A stretch of DNA of 64,000 nt from Flavivirga spongiicola (GTDB lineage: Bacteria > Bacteroidota > Bacteroidia > Flavobacteriales > Flavobacteriaceae): NCBI RefSeq assembly GCF_030540825.1, contig NZ_JAUOEO010000001.1, positions 3,795,001-3,859,000 of the forward strand. The letters are read 5' to 3'. The notes beneath the pieces are model-generated. The model did no database searches. It saw only the letters and a program-made list of their open reading frames with translations, and was not told the DNA's origin. Of the stretch, positions 36,055-46,447 are shown in pieces. A program made the position numbers and the translations under genes. Each line of letters begins with the position of its first letter. Within the stretch, counting starts at the first letter, position 1.

Positions 36055-36435
36055 GAATAAGTTATAAATGCTCTAAAACATAAGATTAAATGTTGTAATA
36101 GTATTATGTTTTAATTATTAAATGATGTTTTTTTATTTAATTATTAATATGCTTACTTTTGCATATAATAGTTTTTAAATCAGTTACTTATAATGTTTGT
36201 TGAATGTTTTTGATGTTCAAATATAATAAATAATGTTTATAAATTACTACATGAATGATTAAAAAGTATCATTTATTGATAAAAAAGCATTTGTTATAGG
36301 TCGAGTCTTGTTATAGTTTTGGATAATGTTTTTTCACTAAACGATTATAAACAAATTATTAACTAATTTTTATTAAAATGAGGGTTCATTTTATTTATTT
36401 AAAGTAAATCTGAAAAACTAAACTAAGAACTAATT
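36055..36435. promoter_or_regulatory. 381-nt divergent control region AraC/susC
   Basis: Very AT-rich. It contains the strong susC promoter candidate at 36290-36321 and a second -7-like box TACTTTTG at 36154-36161 without a -33 element. No gene is seen. Confidence 0.5.
36290..36321 (+). promoter_or_regulatory. Candidate susC promoter
   Basis: TTTG (36290-36293), 20 nt, then TAGTTTTG (36314-36321), a full match to the Bacteroidota consensus TTTG-N19/21-TAnnTTTG. The 5' leader would be about 110 nt. Confidence 0.7.
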
Positions 36436-39420
36436 ATGAAAAAAAATCTCCGATCAATTTTAATGATTTTATTTCTTGTCTCCTGTTGGACAACTTATGG
36501 ACAGGACAAGACAATTAACGGTATAGTTACCGACAAGTATGATCAACCTTTACCAGGAGCGAGTGTTCTTGTGAAAGGGACCACAAATGGAGCGCAGACT
36601 GATTTTGATGGCAAATTTACATTAACAACTAACGGCAATACAATCTTGATTGTTTCTTACCTTGGATTTGTAACTAAAGAGGTTAGTGTTGACAGACAAA
36701 CTCAAATTACTATTAAATTAGAAGAAGATATTTCTAATTTAGATCAAGTGGTCGTTGTAGGTTACGGGGCTGTAAAGAAAAGTGATCTAACGGGGTCTGT
36801 GTCCTCAGTAAAGGCAGAAGATATCAATGCTGTACCAGTAAGTTCACTAGATCAGGCACTTCAAGGGAGAGCAAGTGGTGTTAGTGTGGTGCAAAACAGT
36901 GGTATTCCAGGAGCACCTACTACGATTCGTATTAGAGGAACAAACTCTATACAAGGTGGTAATAAGCCTTTAGTTATTGTAGATGGATTCCCTGTTGTTG
37001 GCGGTTTAGATGGTATAAACCCAGCCGATGTTGAAAATATTGAAATCTTAAAAGATGCATCTTCAACGGCCATATATGGTGCCAGAGGTACTAATGGTGT
37101 TATTATAGTAACGACTAAGAAAGGAAAAGAAGGAAAATTTAGTGTTGATTTCGATTCTTATTATGGTATTCAGGAACAGTCAGAAAAAATAGACCTGTTA
37201 AATGCACAACAGTTTATAGAAATAGCAAATAAAAGAGCAGTAAATGATGGTGAGGCTACATTGTTTTTTCCAGACCCTTCAGCTATTACAGCAGATACGG
37301 ATTGGATAGGTGAATTATTTGATGCATCACCAGTTCAAAGTCATACTGTAACATTTACAGCGGGAAATGATCGTGTTAAAACATCACAATCGTTTAATTA
37401 TTTTAACCAGGATGGTATTCTTAAGAATAGTGGTTTTGAAAGAGCGACATTACGAAATAATACAGAAGCTAAAATGAATGATTGGTTGACAATCTCAAAT
37501 AGTTTGATTTTATCACGTTCAGATAGACAGTTTAGTGGTGACGGTGGAAATCGTGCAGTTATTGAAGCGCATTTAGCGCCTCCAACAGTACCTGTTTATG
37601 ATGAAAATGGTGATTATAGTGTGGTTAACGCGTATCCGTTTTCACCTGGAGCTTTAGATAACCCAATGAAATGGATTAACGAATATGATGATGAAATTCT
37701 TAGTACAAGAATTTTCGATAACTTTTATGGTTTATTTACTATAACACCACATTTAACGTTTAAATCTTCCATAGGTGTTGATTATACGACTAGACATACT
37801 AGCAGGTATTTATCGAGACTTCTTTTAGATGGTGCGCCCGGAGGTAAAGCGTTTAGAGGGGCTTCAGAGAGCTATTCTCTTTTGAATGAAAATATATTAA
37901 ATTATAATAAAGAATTTGGAGACCATAAAGTGGATGCGATTCTTGGTTATAACTGGCAAACTTTTAAAAGTACATTTATATCTGCTGCTTCATATGATTT
38001 TGTTACAGACTTATTAGGCTCAGAGGTTTTACAAGACGGTTCTAGTCCGCAACCATCAAGTTCTGGCGGTAGTGAATGGGGTATTGCATCCGTATTAGGG
38101 CGAATTAATTATTCCTATAAAGACAAGTATTTATTCACCGTTACAGCACGTTCAGATTGGTCGTCTCGTTTTGCTAAAGGTAATCAGAGAGCAACCTTTC
38201 CTTCTGCGGCTTTTGCCTGGAAAGTTTCTAAAGAAGACTTTATGGATAATGCAGACTGGGTCTCTAATTTAAAGTTTAGAGCAAGTTGGGGTAAAACAGG
38301 TAACCAAGCCGTAAGTCCATTCCAAACGTGGGCCAAAGTAGGGTCTACTTTAGCTGTATTAGGTGGAGAACTTGGTGTAGGTTTTGTACCGGGAACACCA
38401 GCAAATCCAAATTTAAAATGGGAAACGACAGACCAGTTTGATATTGGAGTAGATTTTGGAATCTTAAAAAACCGTGTTCGATTTACGTTTGATTATTACT
38501 ATAAGAAAACGACAGATTTGTTAGCACGCGTAGATCTACCTTCATCGGTTGGGTTTAATTCTATTACTCAGAATATTGGAGAAATGGAAAATAAAGGTAT
38601 CGAGTTTAATGTGGATGCTAATATTGCAAATAATGAAGATTTTAGCTGGGATACAACATTTCAGATCTCAAGAAATAGAAATGAAATCACAAAGTTGGCC
38701 AGAGGTGCAGATGTTTTCCCTCCAAGGGTAAACAATTTAATATCTTCTTTTCATATTTTAAGAGAAGGGTTGCCGATTTCTATGTTTTACGGTTTTGTTA
38801 ATGATGGTTATGATGCTAATGGTCAAAATCAATATTTAGATTTTGCAAGCACAGATAGTAATGGAGATATCGTTATGGAGCCAGACGGTCAAATTACTGA
38901 TGCTGATCAACGCGTTATTGGTAACCCGCATCCAGATTATACGTTTGGATTTGGTAATACTTTTAAATACAAGAACTTTACTTTAAACGTATTTTTAGAA
39001 GGTGCGCAAGGTTTTGATCTTGTTTGGGGTACTAAATTTCAATTGAGAAATTCATTTTTCAGAGGAGGAAATCAGTTGACAGACGTTTTAAACCATTGGA
39101 CACCAACAAACACAAACCCATCAAGTCCAGTGATATCATCTAATAATTTATTTAGAGGATCTACTGAATTTATTGAAGATGGCTCTTATATTAAAATAAG
39201 AACGATTAATCTGGCATATAATATTCCAACAGATAAAGTGTCTTGGTTAAATAATGCACAAGTTTACGTTAATGCACAAAATATGTTCACGTTTACAAAA
39301 TATTCAGGATATGATCCTGAGGTTAGTGGCTATGCAGATGGTGATTTGCGTTTGGGTGTAGATAATAACGTGTACCCAAGTACCAAAGTTATTTCAATGG
39401 GGTTAAGATTGGGCATATAA
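36436..39420 (+). CDS. susC: SusC-type TonB-dependent outer-membrane transporter
   Basis: 994 aa. Signal peptide to about residue 22 (TTYGQ), a CarboxypepD_reg-like domain (~24-110, INGIVTDKYDQPLPGASVLVKG), a plug domain (~115-225, IRIRGTNSI, VDGFP, IYGARGTNGVIIVTTKKGK) and a large beta-barrel. It imports oligosaccharides across the outer membrane using TonB energy, paired with the SusD lipoprotein 18 nt downstream. The substrate is inferred from neighbours (beta-mannan type glycans). Complete. Confidence 0.95.
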   Translation: MKKNLRSILMILFLVSCWTTYGQDKTINGIVTDKYDQPLPGASVLVKGTTNGAQTDFDGKFTLTTNGNTILIVSYLGFVTKEVSVDRQTQITIKLEEDISNLDQVVVVGYGAVKKSDLTGSVSSVKAEDINAVPVSSLDQALQGRASGVSVVQNSGIPGAPTTIRIRGTNSIQGGNKPLVIVDGFPVVGGLDGINPADVENIEILKDASSTAIYGARGTNGVIIVTTKKGKEGKFSVDFDSYYGIQEQSEKIDLLNAQQFIEIANKRAVNDGEATLFFPDPSAITADTDWIGELFDASPVQSHTVTFTAGNDRVKTSQSFNYFNQDGILKNSGFERATLRNNTEAKMNDWLTISNSLILSRSDRQFSGDGGNRAVIEAHLAPPTVPVYDENGDYSVVNAYPFSPGALDNPMKWINEYDDEILSTRIFDNFYGLFTITPHLTFKSSIGVDYTTRHTSRYLSRLLLDGAPGGKAFRGASESYSLLNENILNYNKEFGDHKVDAILGYNWQTFKSTFISAASYDFVTDLLGSEVLQDGSSPQPSSSGGSEWGIASVLGRINYSYKDKYLFTVTARSDWSSRFAKGNQRATFPSAAFAWKVSKEDFMDNADWVSNLKFRASWGKTGNQAVSPFQTWAKVGSTLAVLGGELGVGFVPGTPANPNLKWETTDQFDIGVDFGILKNRVRFTFDYYYKKTTDLLARVDLPSSVGFNSITQNIGEMENKGIEFNVDANIANNEDFSWDTTFQISRNRNEITKLARGADVFPPRVNNLISSFHILREGLPISMFYGFVNDGYDANGQNQYLDFASTDSNGDIVMEPDGQITDADQRVIGNPHPDYTFGFGNTFKYKNFTLNVFLEGAQGFDLVWGTKFQLRNSFFRGGNQLTDVLNHWTPTNTNPSSPVISSNNLFRGSTEFIEDGSYIKIRTINLAYNIPTDKVSWLNNAQVYVNAQNMFTFTKYSGYDPEVSGYADGDLRLGVDNNVYPSTKVISMGLRLGI

Positions 39421-39438
39421 TTTTAAAAAAAAAGAGAA

Positions 39439-40902
39439 ATGAAAACAAAATATATATTAATACTACTTGGTTTCTCCTTAGTGTTGTCGTCTTGTGAAGA
39501 TGTATATACCGAAGAACCAAACACATTTTTATCTCCTGATGATTTAAATTCAGAGGAGGGCGCTTTAGCTTTACTAAAAGGCGCTTACGCAGGGTTACAA
39601 TTACGTAGCTACTACCAACAAGATTTCGTTATGCAAGCAGAGATGCGAAGCGAATATATGAATGGTAGAGGAAGTTATTTACCAGTGGGGCGTTATGATC
39701 TTGATTCAAGGAATATTGGAAGAATTAACGATGCCTGGGATGCGATGTTCAATGCGGTTAATAGAGCCAATACGGTCATTGCATCAGTACCAAATTTAGA
39801 TATTAACGAATCGATTAAAGCACAGTTTTTAGCTGAAGCAAAAGCACTAAGAGGTTTACATTATTTTAATATTGTCCGGTCCTGGGGAGGTGTACCTATG
39901 CGCTTAGAACCGATATCTGGTTTAGATGGTATTGGAAAAGCAAAATCTAGCGTTAGCGAAATTTACACACAAATAGAGCAGGATCTAAACGATGCTATAA
40001 ACTCTAATGCACTACCAGATAGCTATTCAAGTTCAGACAGAGGTAGAATAAGTATTTATGCAACAAGAACTATTTTGGCGCATGTATATTTAACACAAGG
40101 TAAATATGCTGAAAGTGCAGCACTTACAAAAGGAATTATCGATTCTGGTAACTTTCAACTAGAGCCAAATTTAGAGACTGTGTTTTCTCCAGAACCTGGC
40201 GCTACACATTCAGGCGAAATATTATCCATTACCTGGATTAGAAATGGAGCTGAAGGTATGAGGCTATTGAGCTTTATGCATAACATTGCATTAGGCTATT
40301 CATCTGCCGGTTGGAGAGTCTGTTTAAGAAATTTAGATGCTCCAATTATTAATGAAGATTGGGATGTTGCAGATACCAGAAAGAACTTTAATTTATATAA
40401 CACACCAGAAGAAGTGGCTGTATTATCAGCTGCGGTACCTGGATTGTTTAAAAAGTATATTGATAGAAATGGAGCAGGACAGAATGCACATGGTAACGAC
40501 CAGCCAATTTATCGTTATGCAGATGTGTTAACCATGTTTGCCTGGGCTGATGCTATGGCTAATGGAGGACCAACGGCTGATGCTTACGAAGCATTAAACC
40601 AAGTACGCCGTAGAGGCTATGGCGTAGCTATTACAACACCAGACGCAGGCGTTGATTATGCAGGATTAAATGAAGAAGAGTTTGTAGATGCTGTTTGGAA
40701 TGAAAGAGCCTGGGAGTTTGTTATGGAAGGCAAGCGTTGGTATGATTTAAAATTAATGCCAAAAGAAAAAGCAGTAGGAATAATTACTGCTGCCGGAGAA
40801 GATGAGTTTTTCAATGATACAGATTGGTTATATCCTATACCAAGACAAGAAATTGATAACAATGATGAGTTAACTAATGCAGACCAAAATCCTGGATATT
40901 AA
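39439..40902 (+). CDS. susD: SusD/RagB-type outer-membrane glycan-binding lipoprotein
   Basis: 487 aa. Lipobox LSSC (Cys19). TPR-like helices at the N-terminal half (SEEGALALLKGAYAGLQ, AKALRGLHYFNIVRSWGG) and the C-terminal SusD domain (NQVRRRGYG, FVMEGKRWYDLKLM, DWLYPIPRQEIDNN) are present and complete. It caps the SusC barrel and delivers oligosaccharides. It is the second gene of the unit and is followed by a terminator at 40958. Confidence 0.95.
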   Translation: MKTKYILILLGFSLVLSSCEDVYTEEPNTFLSPDDLNSEEGALALLKGAYAGLQLRSYYQQDFVMQAEMRSEYMNGRGSYLPVGRYDLDSRNIGRINDAWDAMFNAVNRANTVIASVPNLDINESIKAQFLAEAKALRGLHYFNIVRSWGGVPMRLEPISGLDGIGKAKSSVSEIYTQIEQDLNDAINSNALPDSYSSSDRGRISIYATRTILAHVYLTQGKYAESAALTKGIIDSGNFQLEPNLETVFSPEPGATHSGEILSITWIRNGAEGMRLLSFMHNIALGYSSAGWRVCLRNLDAPIINEDWDVADTRKNFNLYNTPEEVAVLSAAVPGLFKKYIDRNGAGQNAHGNDQPIYRYADVLTMFAWADAMANGGPTADAYEALNQVRRRGYGVAITTPDAGVDYAGLNEEEFVDAVWNERAWEFVMEGKRWYDLKLMPKEKAVGIITAAGEDEFFNDTDWLYPIPRQEIDNNDELTNADQNPGY

Positions 40903-40957
40903 AATTTATAAAAGTAGAATTCTTTATTTGAGTTAGTTTTGAGATTAGTCAGAAAAA

Positions 40958-40990
40958 ATAACCCAGTATAAAAACTGGGTTGTTTTTCTT
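40958..40990 (+). terminator. Rho-independent terminator after susD
   Basis: AACCCAGT (40960-40967) pairs with ACTGGGTT (40974-40981), 6-nt loop, followed by GTTTTTCTTCT. It may make the downstream enzyme genes a separate or read-through unit. Confidence 0.8.
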
Positions 40991-41077
40991 CTAATCGCAG
41001 TTATGAGTTCTAAATTTTGTTACTCTAAAATCAAAAAATAGTAACTTGTTATTTCAAAAATATTAGAAAGTTTAGGT

Positions 41078-42646
41078 ATGGGAAAAATGAAAAAAGATAT
41101 TCTGTTAATAGTTGTATTATACGTTGGCATATTTAATTTTCTGTATAGCCAGAGCCAGCATACCGAAAAGCCTAATATTATTTTTATTATGTCTGATGAT
41201 CATGCGTCACATGCTATAAGTGCGTATAATGGCATTTATAAAGATGTCGCACCAACACCAAATATAGATAGATTAGCAAAAGAAGGCATGCTCATGTCTA
41301 ATACCTTTTGCACCAATAGTATCTGTGGCCCAAGTAGAGCCTCCATATTAACGGGAAAATATAGTCACCAAAATGGGTTCTATAAAAATGTTGGAGGCGA
41401 TCCATTTGATGGAAGCCAGCAAACATTTCCTAAAGAACTTCAAAAGAATGGGTATACAACAGCCGTCGTTGGGAAATGGCATTTATGGAGCGAGCCTACA
41501 GGGTTCGATTATTATAAGTACCATGTCCTTAATGAAGAGCAAGGTAGTTATTGGGATCCTGTTTACAACGAAAATGGTAAAGAAATTCAAGAAAAGGGCT
41601 ATGCTACAAACCTGACAGGAAAATATGCCATAGAGTGGTTAGAAAAGAAGAGAGATACCTCAAAACCCTTTATGCTTATGTTTCAATTTAAAGCACCACA
41701 CAGGCCTTGGTACCCTGATGAAAAATACAAAAACTTATTTGATGGTGTAGACATGCCCTATCCGGAAACTTTTGATGATGATTATAAAACTAGAGAGCTT
41801 ACAGCGGGCAAATCTATGATGTCTATTGAAAATCATTTAACTAATAAAGATTTAAAAATAACACCACCAGAAGGACTTTCATCTGAAGCATATGCCAAAT
41901 GGTTGAGATTAGGTGATAAAGGAGAATATGTGTCACCTTCAGATACATTAACCGGAGCAGCATTAAAAAAATGGAAATACCAAACGTACATAAAAGATTA
42001 TCTGGCATGCATAAGATCGGTTGACGATAATATCGGTAAACTTTTAGAGTATTTAGATAAAAACGATTTAACAAAGAATACCATCGTTATCTACACAGCA
42101 GACCAAGGGTTCTATTTAGGAGATCATGGTTGGTATGATAAACGATTTATGTATGAGGAATCTTTAAGAATGCCTTTTATAATTAGATATCCGGGAGAAA
42201 TTGAAGCAGGGAAGCAAAATGACCAAATTAATTTGAATATTGATTTTGGGCCTACCATTCTGGATTTAGCAAATGTAGATACGCCAAAAGCCATGCAAGG
42301 CAAAAGTTTTGCTAAAAGCCTAACAAGTAAGAATCCAAAATGTGGGAGGAAAGACATGTACTATCACTATTATGAATATCCTAAGTGGCATAACGTACAA
42401 CCTCATTATGGCATTAGAACAGAAAGATATAAATTAATTCATTTTTATTATAACATAGATGTTTGGGAACTATATGATTTGCAAGAAGATCCTAATGAGC
42501 TTACAAATTTATATGGAAATAAAGATAAAAGAGAACTTATAAAGAAGCTTAAAAGAAAACTTTATAAGCTTCAAAAAGAATACGGAGATGATGTTTCGCT
42601 TGAAGAAATGCGAACCGCTACCAAAAAAGGCATGGTAGAATATTAG
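41078..42646 (+). CDS. S1-family sulfatase, secreted
   Basis: 522 aa (a second Met at 41087 is possible). Signal peptide ending near FLYSQ, so periplasmic or secreted rather than a lipoprotein. Sulfatase core with metal pair Asp40-Asp41 (IMSDDHASHA), formylglycine motif C-G-P-S-R (Cys83) and VGKWHL; the C-terminal part keeps DVWELYDLQEDPNE. It removes sulfate esters from carbohydrates. It is the first enzyme gene after the SusCD pair, so the imported glycan is probably sulfated. Confidence 0.88.
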   Translation: MGKMKKDILLIVVLYVGIFNFLYSQSQHTEKPNIIFIMSDDHASHAISAYNGIYKDVAPTPNIDRLAKEGMLMSNTFCTNSICGPSRASILTGKYSHQNGFYKNVGGDPFDGSQQTFPKELQKNGYTTAVVGKWHLWSEPTGFDYYKYHVLNEEQGSYWDPVYNENGKEIQEKGYATNLTGKYAIEWLEKKRDTSKPFMLMFQFKAPHRPWYPDEKYKNLFDGVDMPYPETFDDDYKTRELTAGKSMMSIENHLTNKDLKITPPEGLSSEAYAKWLRLGDKGEYVSPSDTLTGAALKKWKYQTYIKDYLACIRSVDDNIGKLLEYLDKNDLTKNTIVIYTADQGFYLGDHGWYDKRFMYEESLRMPFIIRYPGEIEAGKQNDQINLNIDFGPTILDLANVDTPKAMQGKSFAKSLTSKNPKCGRKDMYYHYYEYPKWHNVQPHYGIRTERYKLIHFYYNIDVWELYDLQEDPNELTNLYGNKDKRELIKKLKRKLYKLQKEYGDDVSLEEMRTATKKGMVEY

Positions 42647-42786
42647 TCATCCAATATAGTATTTACAAATAAAATTTTCACAAATGAAACCAGCATGATA
42701 AAAATAATCTTTAAATATACAGAGCAACGATTATTTTAATCATCAAAGGTTACATATGACTATTGAAAAACAATAAAAATAAACAA

Positions 42787-43647
42787 ATGAAAAAACTCTG
42801 CATAGTACTCGTTTTAGCAGCTGTCATTGGTTGCGCAGAATCAAAGAAAAAGAATAGCACAGAACAGCCAAAACAGCAAACCGAAAGTAATGCTTCAATA
42901 TCTGGTACTAATGAAAGTGCAAATGAAAAAATAGATGTAGCAGCTATGGATCATATTGTTACCTATTGGGATTTTGGTAAAGAAAACCCTTTTGTTAGTA
43001 AAGGAGCAGTAAACTATACGTTACAAAAAGCTAATGATTCAGTAAGTATTACGGAAATGCGTGGTATTAAATGCCTCAATTTAGAAGAAGGCGGTTATTT
43101 ATACATTCCAAGAGAAGCGTGTCCGGCATTAAATTTTCATAGTGAAAATTCTTCATTTACTATAGTAGCTAAAGTAAATCGATTAAAAAAATCTTATGAG
43201 CAATGTGAAGCTATTGCCGGTATGTGGAATGAAACTCAAAAGAAACGTCAATATTATTTGTTTCTAAACCTCTTACAAAAAGAAAGCGGCGATCAGGTTT
43301 GCGGTCATGTATCCGATGTTGGAGGCCCCACGCCCGGCCATAGATGGGCTAGAGACGCTTCCATAGGTAAAACACCTATAGCATATGGCGATTGGGTGAC
43401 TATTGCCTTTACATTTGATGGTGCTTATGCAAAGTCTTATTTAAATGGTAAACTAGATTCCAGAGAAGGTTTAAACCCTTATGAATTTAAACGACCACTT
43501 TTTGATGGAGGAGAAGCAGGTTCCGATTTTACAGTTGGAGCCGTTGATAGATTGGGCGAAATGGGGAACTATTTTGTTGGAGGGATCTCATATCTAGCGG
43601 TATTCAATAAAGCATTATCAGAAGCTGAATTAAAAGCTTTTAACTAA
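42787..43647 (+). CDS. LamG/ConA-like lipoprotein
   Basis: 286 aa from the ATG at 42787; an upstream TTG adds 8 residues ahead of the signal and is rejected. Lipobox VIGC with the acylated Cys, then a charged, low-complexity tether (~20-55), and a LamG/concanavalin-like jelly-roll domain from ~60 to the end (YWDFGKENPF; FTIVAKVNRL; ITIAFTFDGAYAKSYLNGKL; FTVGAVDRLGEMGNYFVGGI). No glycosidase residues are recognised, so it is probably a surface glycan-binding protein located between two sulfatase genes. Confidence 0.75.
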   Translation: MKKLCIVLVLAAVIGCAESKKKNSTEQPKQQTESNASISGTNESANEKIDVAAMDHIVTYWDFGKENPFVSKGAVNYTLQKANDSVSITEMRGIKCLNLEEGGYLYIPREACPALNFHSENSSFTIVAKVNRLKKSYEQCEAIAGMWNETQKKRQYYLFLNLLQKESGDQVCGHVSDVGGPTPGHRWARDASIGKTPIAYGDWVTIAFTFDGAYAKSYLNGKLDSREGLNPYEFKRPLFDGGEAGSDFTVGAVDRLGEMGNYFVGGISYLAVFNKALSEAELKAFN

Positions 43648-43660
43648 AATTTATTCATTT

Positions 43661-45211
43661 ATGATTAATATAGGACATTTTGTTACAAAAAGTTATTGTT
43701 CGGTCATTGTGTTATGCATTTTTATAATTTTTTCTTCTTGTCAAGAAGGAGAAAAACAAAAAAGCAACACGACTGTAAACGATAAGTATAATGTGCTTTT
43801 TGTATCTATAGATGACCTTCGTCCACAGTTAGGATGCTATGGAGATCCCACTGTAGTGACACCTAGTATTGATCAATTTGCAAAAGAAGCTACTTTATTC
43901 AAAAGAGCTTATTGCCAGCAAGCATTATGCTCGGCGTCACGAGCGTCCATGCTTACAGGTTTAAGACCCGAAACTACTGGTATAACAGGAATGTATCAAA
44001 AAGGAATGCCTTTAGATGAACAATTTCCAATGGTTTACACCCTGCCGGAAAATTTTAAAGACAACGGTTATTTTAGTTATAGCATAGGCAAGGTATTTCA
44101 TCAGATGGGAGGGACAGATGTGGGGTCAGACAATGTAGCCGATGCCTGGAGTAAACCAGCTTGGAATCCTCATGATGTAGGACCATACGGTCCAAAAGGT
44201 ATGGAAAGGTATAAGGTGAAATACGATTCTTTAGCAAGTACTGGCTCAGATATGAGGAGTTTAAAAGATATTCCCAAAGTATTTTATGCTGAAGACCCAG
44301 ACATACCGGACAACCAATTACCAGACGGAGCTATGGCAGATAAAGCCATAGAAATGATTAAAAAGTTTAAAGCCGATGATACAAATTTCTTTTTAGCTGT
44401 TGGCTTTGTAAAACCTCATTTACCATTTGTTGCTCCTAAAAAATATTGGGATTTATATGATCGCAACAAAATCGAATTAGCACCAAATGACTTTCACCCA
44501 GTCGGAGCACCAGAATATACCATGCTTCAAAATATAGGTATTTATAAATACGAAGACGCGCCGGCAAAAAATCAAAACCCGACTAGAGAACAAGCGTTGG
44601 ACGCTGTACATGGCTATTTGGCTTGTATCAGTTATGTAGATGCACAATTTAAAAAGTTAATCGATGCGCTTAAAACTCAAAACCTTTATAATAACACCAT
44701 TATTGTGGTTTATGGAGATCATGGTTATCAGGTAGGAGAACATAACGGTTGGGGAACGAAGCATTCAAATTATGAGTCATCCACCCATGCACCATTAATA
44801 ATTAGAATACCTAATGCTACCACTTCGGGAAAATCTATTAATAAATTAGTTGAATTCACTGATGTATATCCAACACTTAAAGATTATTGTGGCTTATCAG
44901 AACCTGAAAATTATGAATTGGAAGGCACAAGTTTACGTCCATTAATAGAGGAGACTGCTACTACATGGAAAGATGTCGCATTCAGTACTTACCCAAGAAA
45001 CATTAAGGGTGTAGGTAGAGCGCTAGGTACAGGTATGGTAACAGATAGATACCGTTTGGTGACATGGCATGTCCCTGAAAAGGCGTTTACAGAATACGAA
45101 CTTTACGATCATAAAATAGATCCTCAAGAGAATTTTAATTTAATAAACCATCCTCATTACCAAGAGATCATTGAGGAGTTAAAGACAAAAATGATTATTC
45201 ACAGTAAATAA
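43661..45211 (+). CDS. S1-family sulfatase, iduronate-2-sulfatase-like, lipoprotein
   Basis: 516 aa. Lipobox FSSC (Cys27). The formylglycine motif is C-S-A-S-R (Cys90), with Ala at the third position, which is allowed (C-x-[PA]-x-R). The metal pair is Asp51-Asp52 (FVSIDDLRPQLGCYG), and VYGDHGYQVGEHNGW is typical of the iduronate-2-sulfatase/choline-sulfatase-like branch. It is distinct from the 41078 and 7118 sulfatases. It is 13 nt after the LamG lipoprotein and 48 nt before GH130. Confidence 0.86.
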   Translation: MINIGHFVTKSYCSVIVLCIFIIFSSCQEGEKQKSNTTVNDKYNVLFVSIDDLRPQLGCYGDPTVVTPSIDQFAKEATLFKRAYCQQALCSASRASMLTGLRPETTGITGMYQKGMPLDEQFPMVYTLPENFKDNGYFSYSIGKVFHQMGGTDVGSDNVADAWSKPAWNPHDVGPYGPKGMERYKVKYDSLASTGSDMRSLKDIPKVFYAEDPDIPDNQLPDGAMADKAIEMIKKFKADDTNFFLAVGFVKPHLPFVAPKKYWDLYDRNKIELAPNDFHPVGAPEYTMLQNIGIYKYEDAPAKNQNPTREQALDAVHGYLACISYVDAQFKKLIDALKTQNLYNNTIIVVYGDHGYQVGEHNGWGTKHSNYESSTHAPLIIRIPNATTSGKSINKLVEFTDVYPTLKDYCGLSEPENYELEGTSLRPLIEETATTWKDVAFSTYPRNIKGVGRALGTGMVTDRYRLVTWHVPEKAFTEYELYDHKIDPQENFNLINHPHYQEIIEELKTKMIIHSK

Positions 45212-45259
45212 CATGTAACTGTGAATATTGATTAACATAAAGAATACACATATTATAAA

Positions 45260-46447
45260 ATGAACAACCAACTTGCAGAACATAGACTCAACAAACTAAA
45301 GAAAGCCTTTAAGGATTTAAGCGAAAAAGCGAATGAAAAGGAAAAACTTTCTAACGGCGTTTTTGAGCGTTATAACAACCCCATTTTAACTAAAGACCAT
45401 ATTCCATTGCCATGGCGTTATGATTTTGATACACAATCAAATCCATTTATGATGGAACGTATAGGCGTTAATGCAGTTTTTAATTCCGGTGCCATAAAAT
45501 GGAACCATAAATATATATTGGCTGTTAGGGTTGAAGGCTATGATAGGAAATCTTATTTTTCCATTGCAGAGAGTGATAATGGTATAGATCATTTCAAGTT
45601 TTGGGATCAACCAATAACATTACCTCAAACTGAAAACCCAGATATTAATGTATACGATATGCGTTTAACGCTGCATGAAGATGGGTGGATTTATGGCATT
45701 TTTTGTACTGAAAGAAAAGACCCAACAGCCCCTGCAGGAGATACAAGTTCTGCCATTGCAGGAGCAGGTATTGTAAGAACAAAAGATCTTTTAAGCTGGG
45801 AACGGTTACCGGATTTAATTTCAAATGCTGGTCAGCAACGTAACGTAGTCATGCATCCAGAGTTTGTAAAAGGCAAGTATGCGCTTTATACAAGACCACA
45901 AGATGGATTCATTAATGTTGGTCAAGGTGGCGGTATCGGACTTGGATATGTCACATCTATGGAAAACCCAATTATTGAAAACGAAAGAATCATTAACAAT
46001 AAACATTATCACACCGTATATGAGCTAAAAAATGGTTTAGGGCCGGCTCCCATTAAAACCAAAGACGGGTGGTTGCATTTAGCACATGGTGTGCGTAACA
46101 CGGCTGCCGGATTACGCTATACATTATACATGTTTATGACCAGCTTAGATGATATTTCTAAAGTGACGCATGTACCGGGAGGATATTTTATGGCACCGGA
46201 AAATGAAGAAAGAGTAGGAGATGTATCTAATGTATTGTTCTCTAACGGTTGGATTCAAGATGATGATGGTGCAGTATATATTTATTATGCATCTTCAGAT
46301 ACACGGATGCATGTTGCGACTTCAAGTATTGATCGTTTGGTAGATTATGTAAAAAACACGCCTGCAGATAATTTTAAATCAGGAGCATCTGTCAAAGTAA
46401 TCAATCAGTTAATATTAAAAAATTCGAAAGTAACCAGTGACTTATAA
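45260..46447 (+). CDS. GH130 4-O-beta-D-mannosyl-D-glucose phosphorylase
   Basis: 395 aa. GH130_1-type signatures: NPFMMERIGVNAVFNSGA, VYDMRLT with probable general acid Asp133, RPQDGF (Arg/Asp sugar and phosphate contacts) and HGVRNTAAGLRY. No signal peptide, so cytoplasmic. The family cleaves mannosyl-beta-1,4-glucose with phosphate, giving mannose-1-phosphate and glucose. It overlaps the AGE-fold epimerase gene by 11 nt, the classic pairing in which the epimerase converts mannobiose to mannosylglucose for it. Confidence 0.88.
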   Translation: MNNQLAEHRLNKLKKAFKDLSEKANEKEKLSNGVFERYNNPILTKDHIPLPWRYDFDTQSNPFMMERIGVNAVFNSGAIKWNHKYILAVRVEGYDRKSYFSIAESDNGIDHFKFWDQPITLPQTENPDINVYDMRLTLHEDGWIYGIFCTERKDPTAPAGDTSSAIAGAGIVRTKDLLSWERLPDLISNAGQQRNVVMHPEFVKGKYALYTRPQDGFINVGQGGGIGLGYVTSMENPIIENERIINNKHYHTVYELKNGLGPAPIKTKDGWLHLAHGVRNTAAGLRYTLYMFMTSLDDISKVTHVPGGYFMAPENEERVGDVSNVLFSNGWIQDDDGAVYIYYASSDTRMHVATSSIDRLVDYVKNTPADNFKSGASVKVINQLILKNSKVTSDL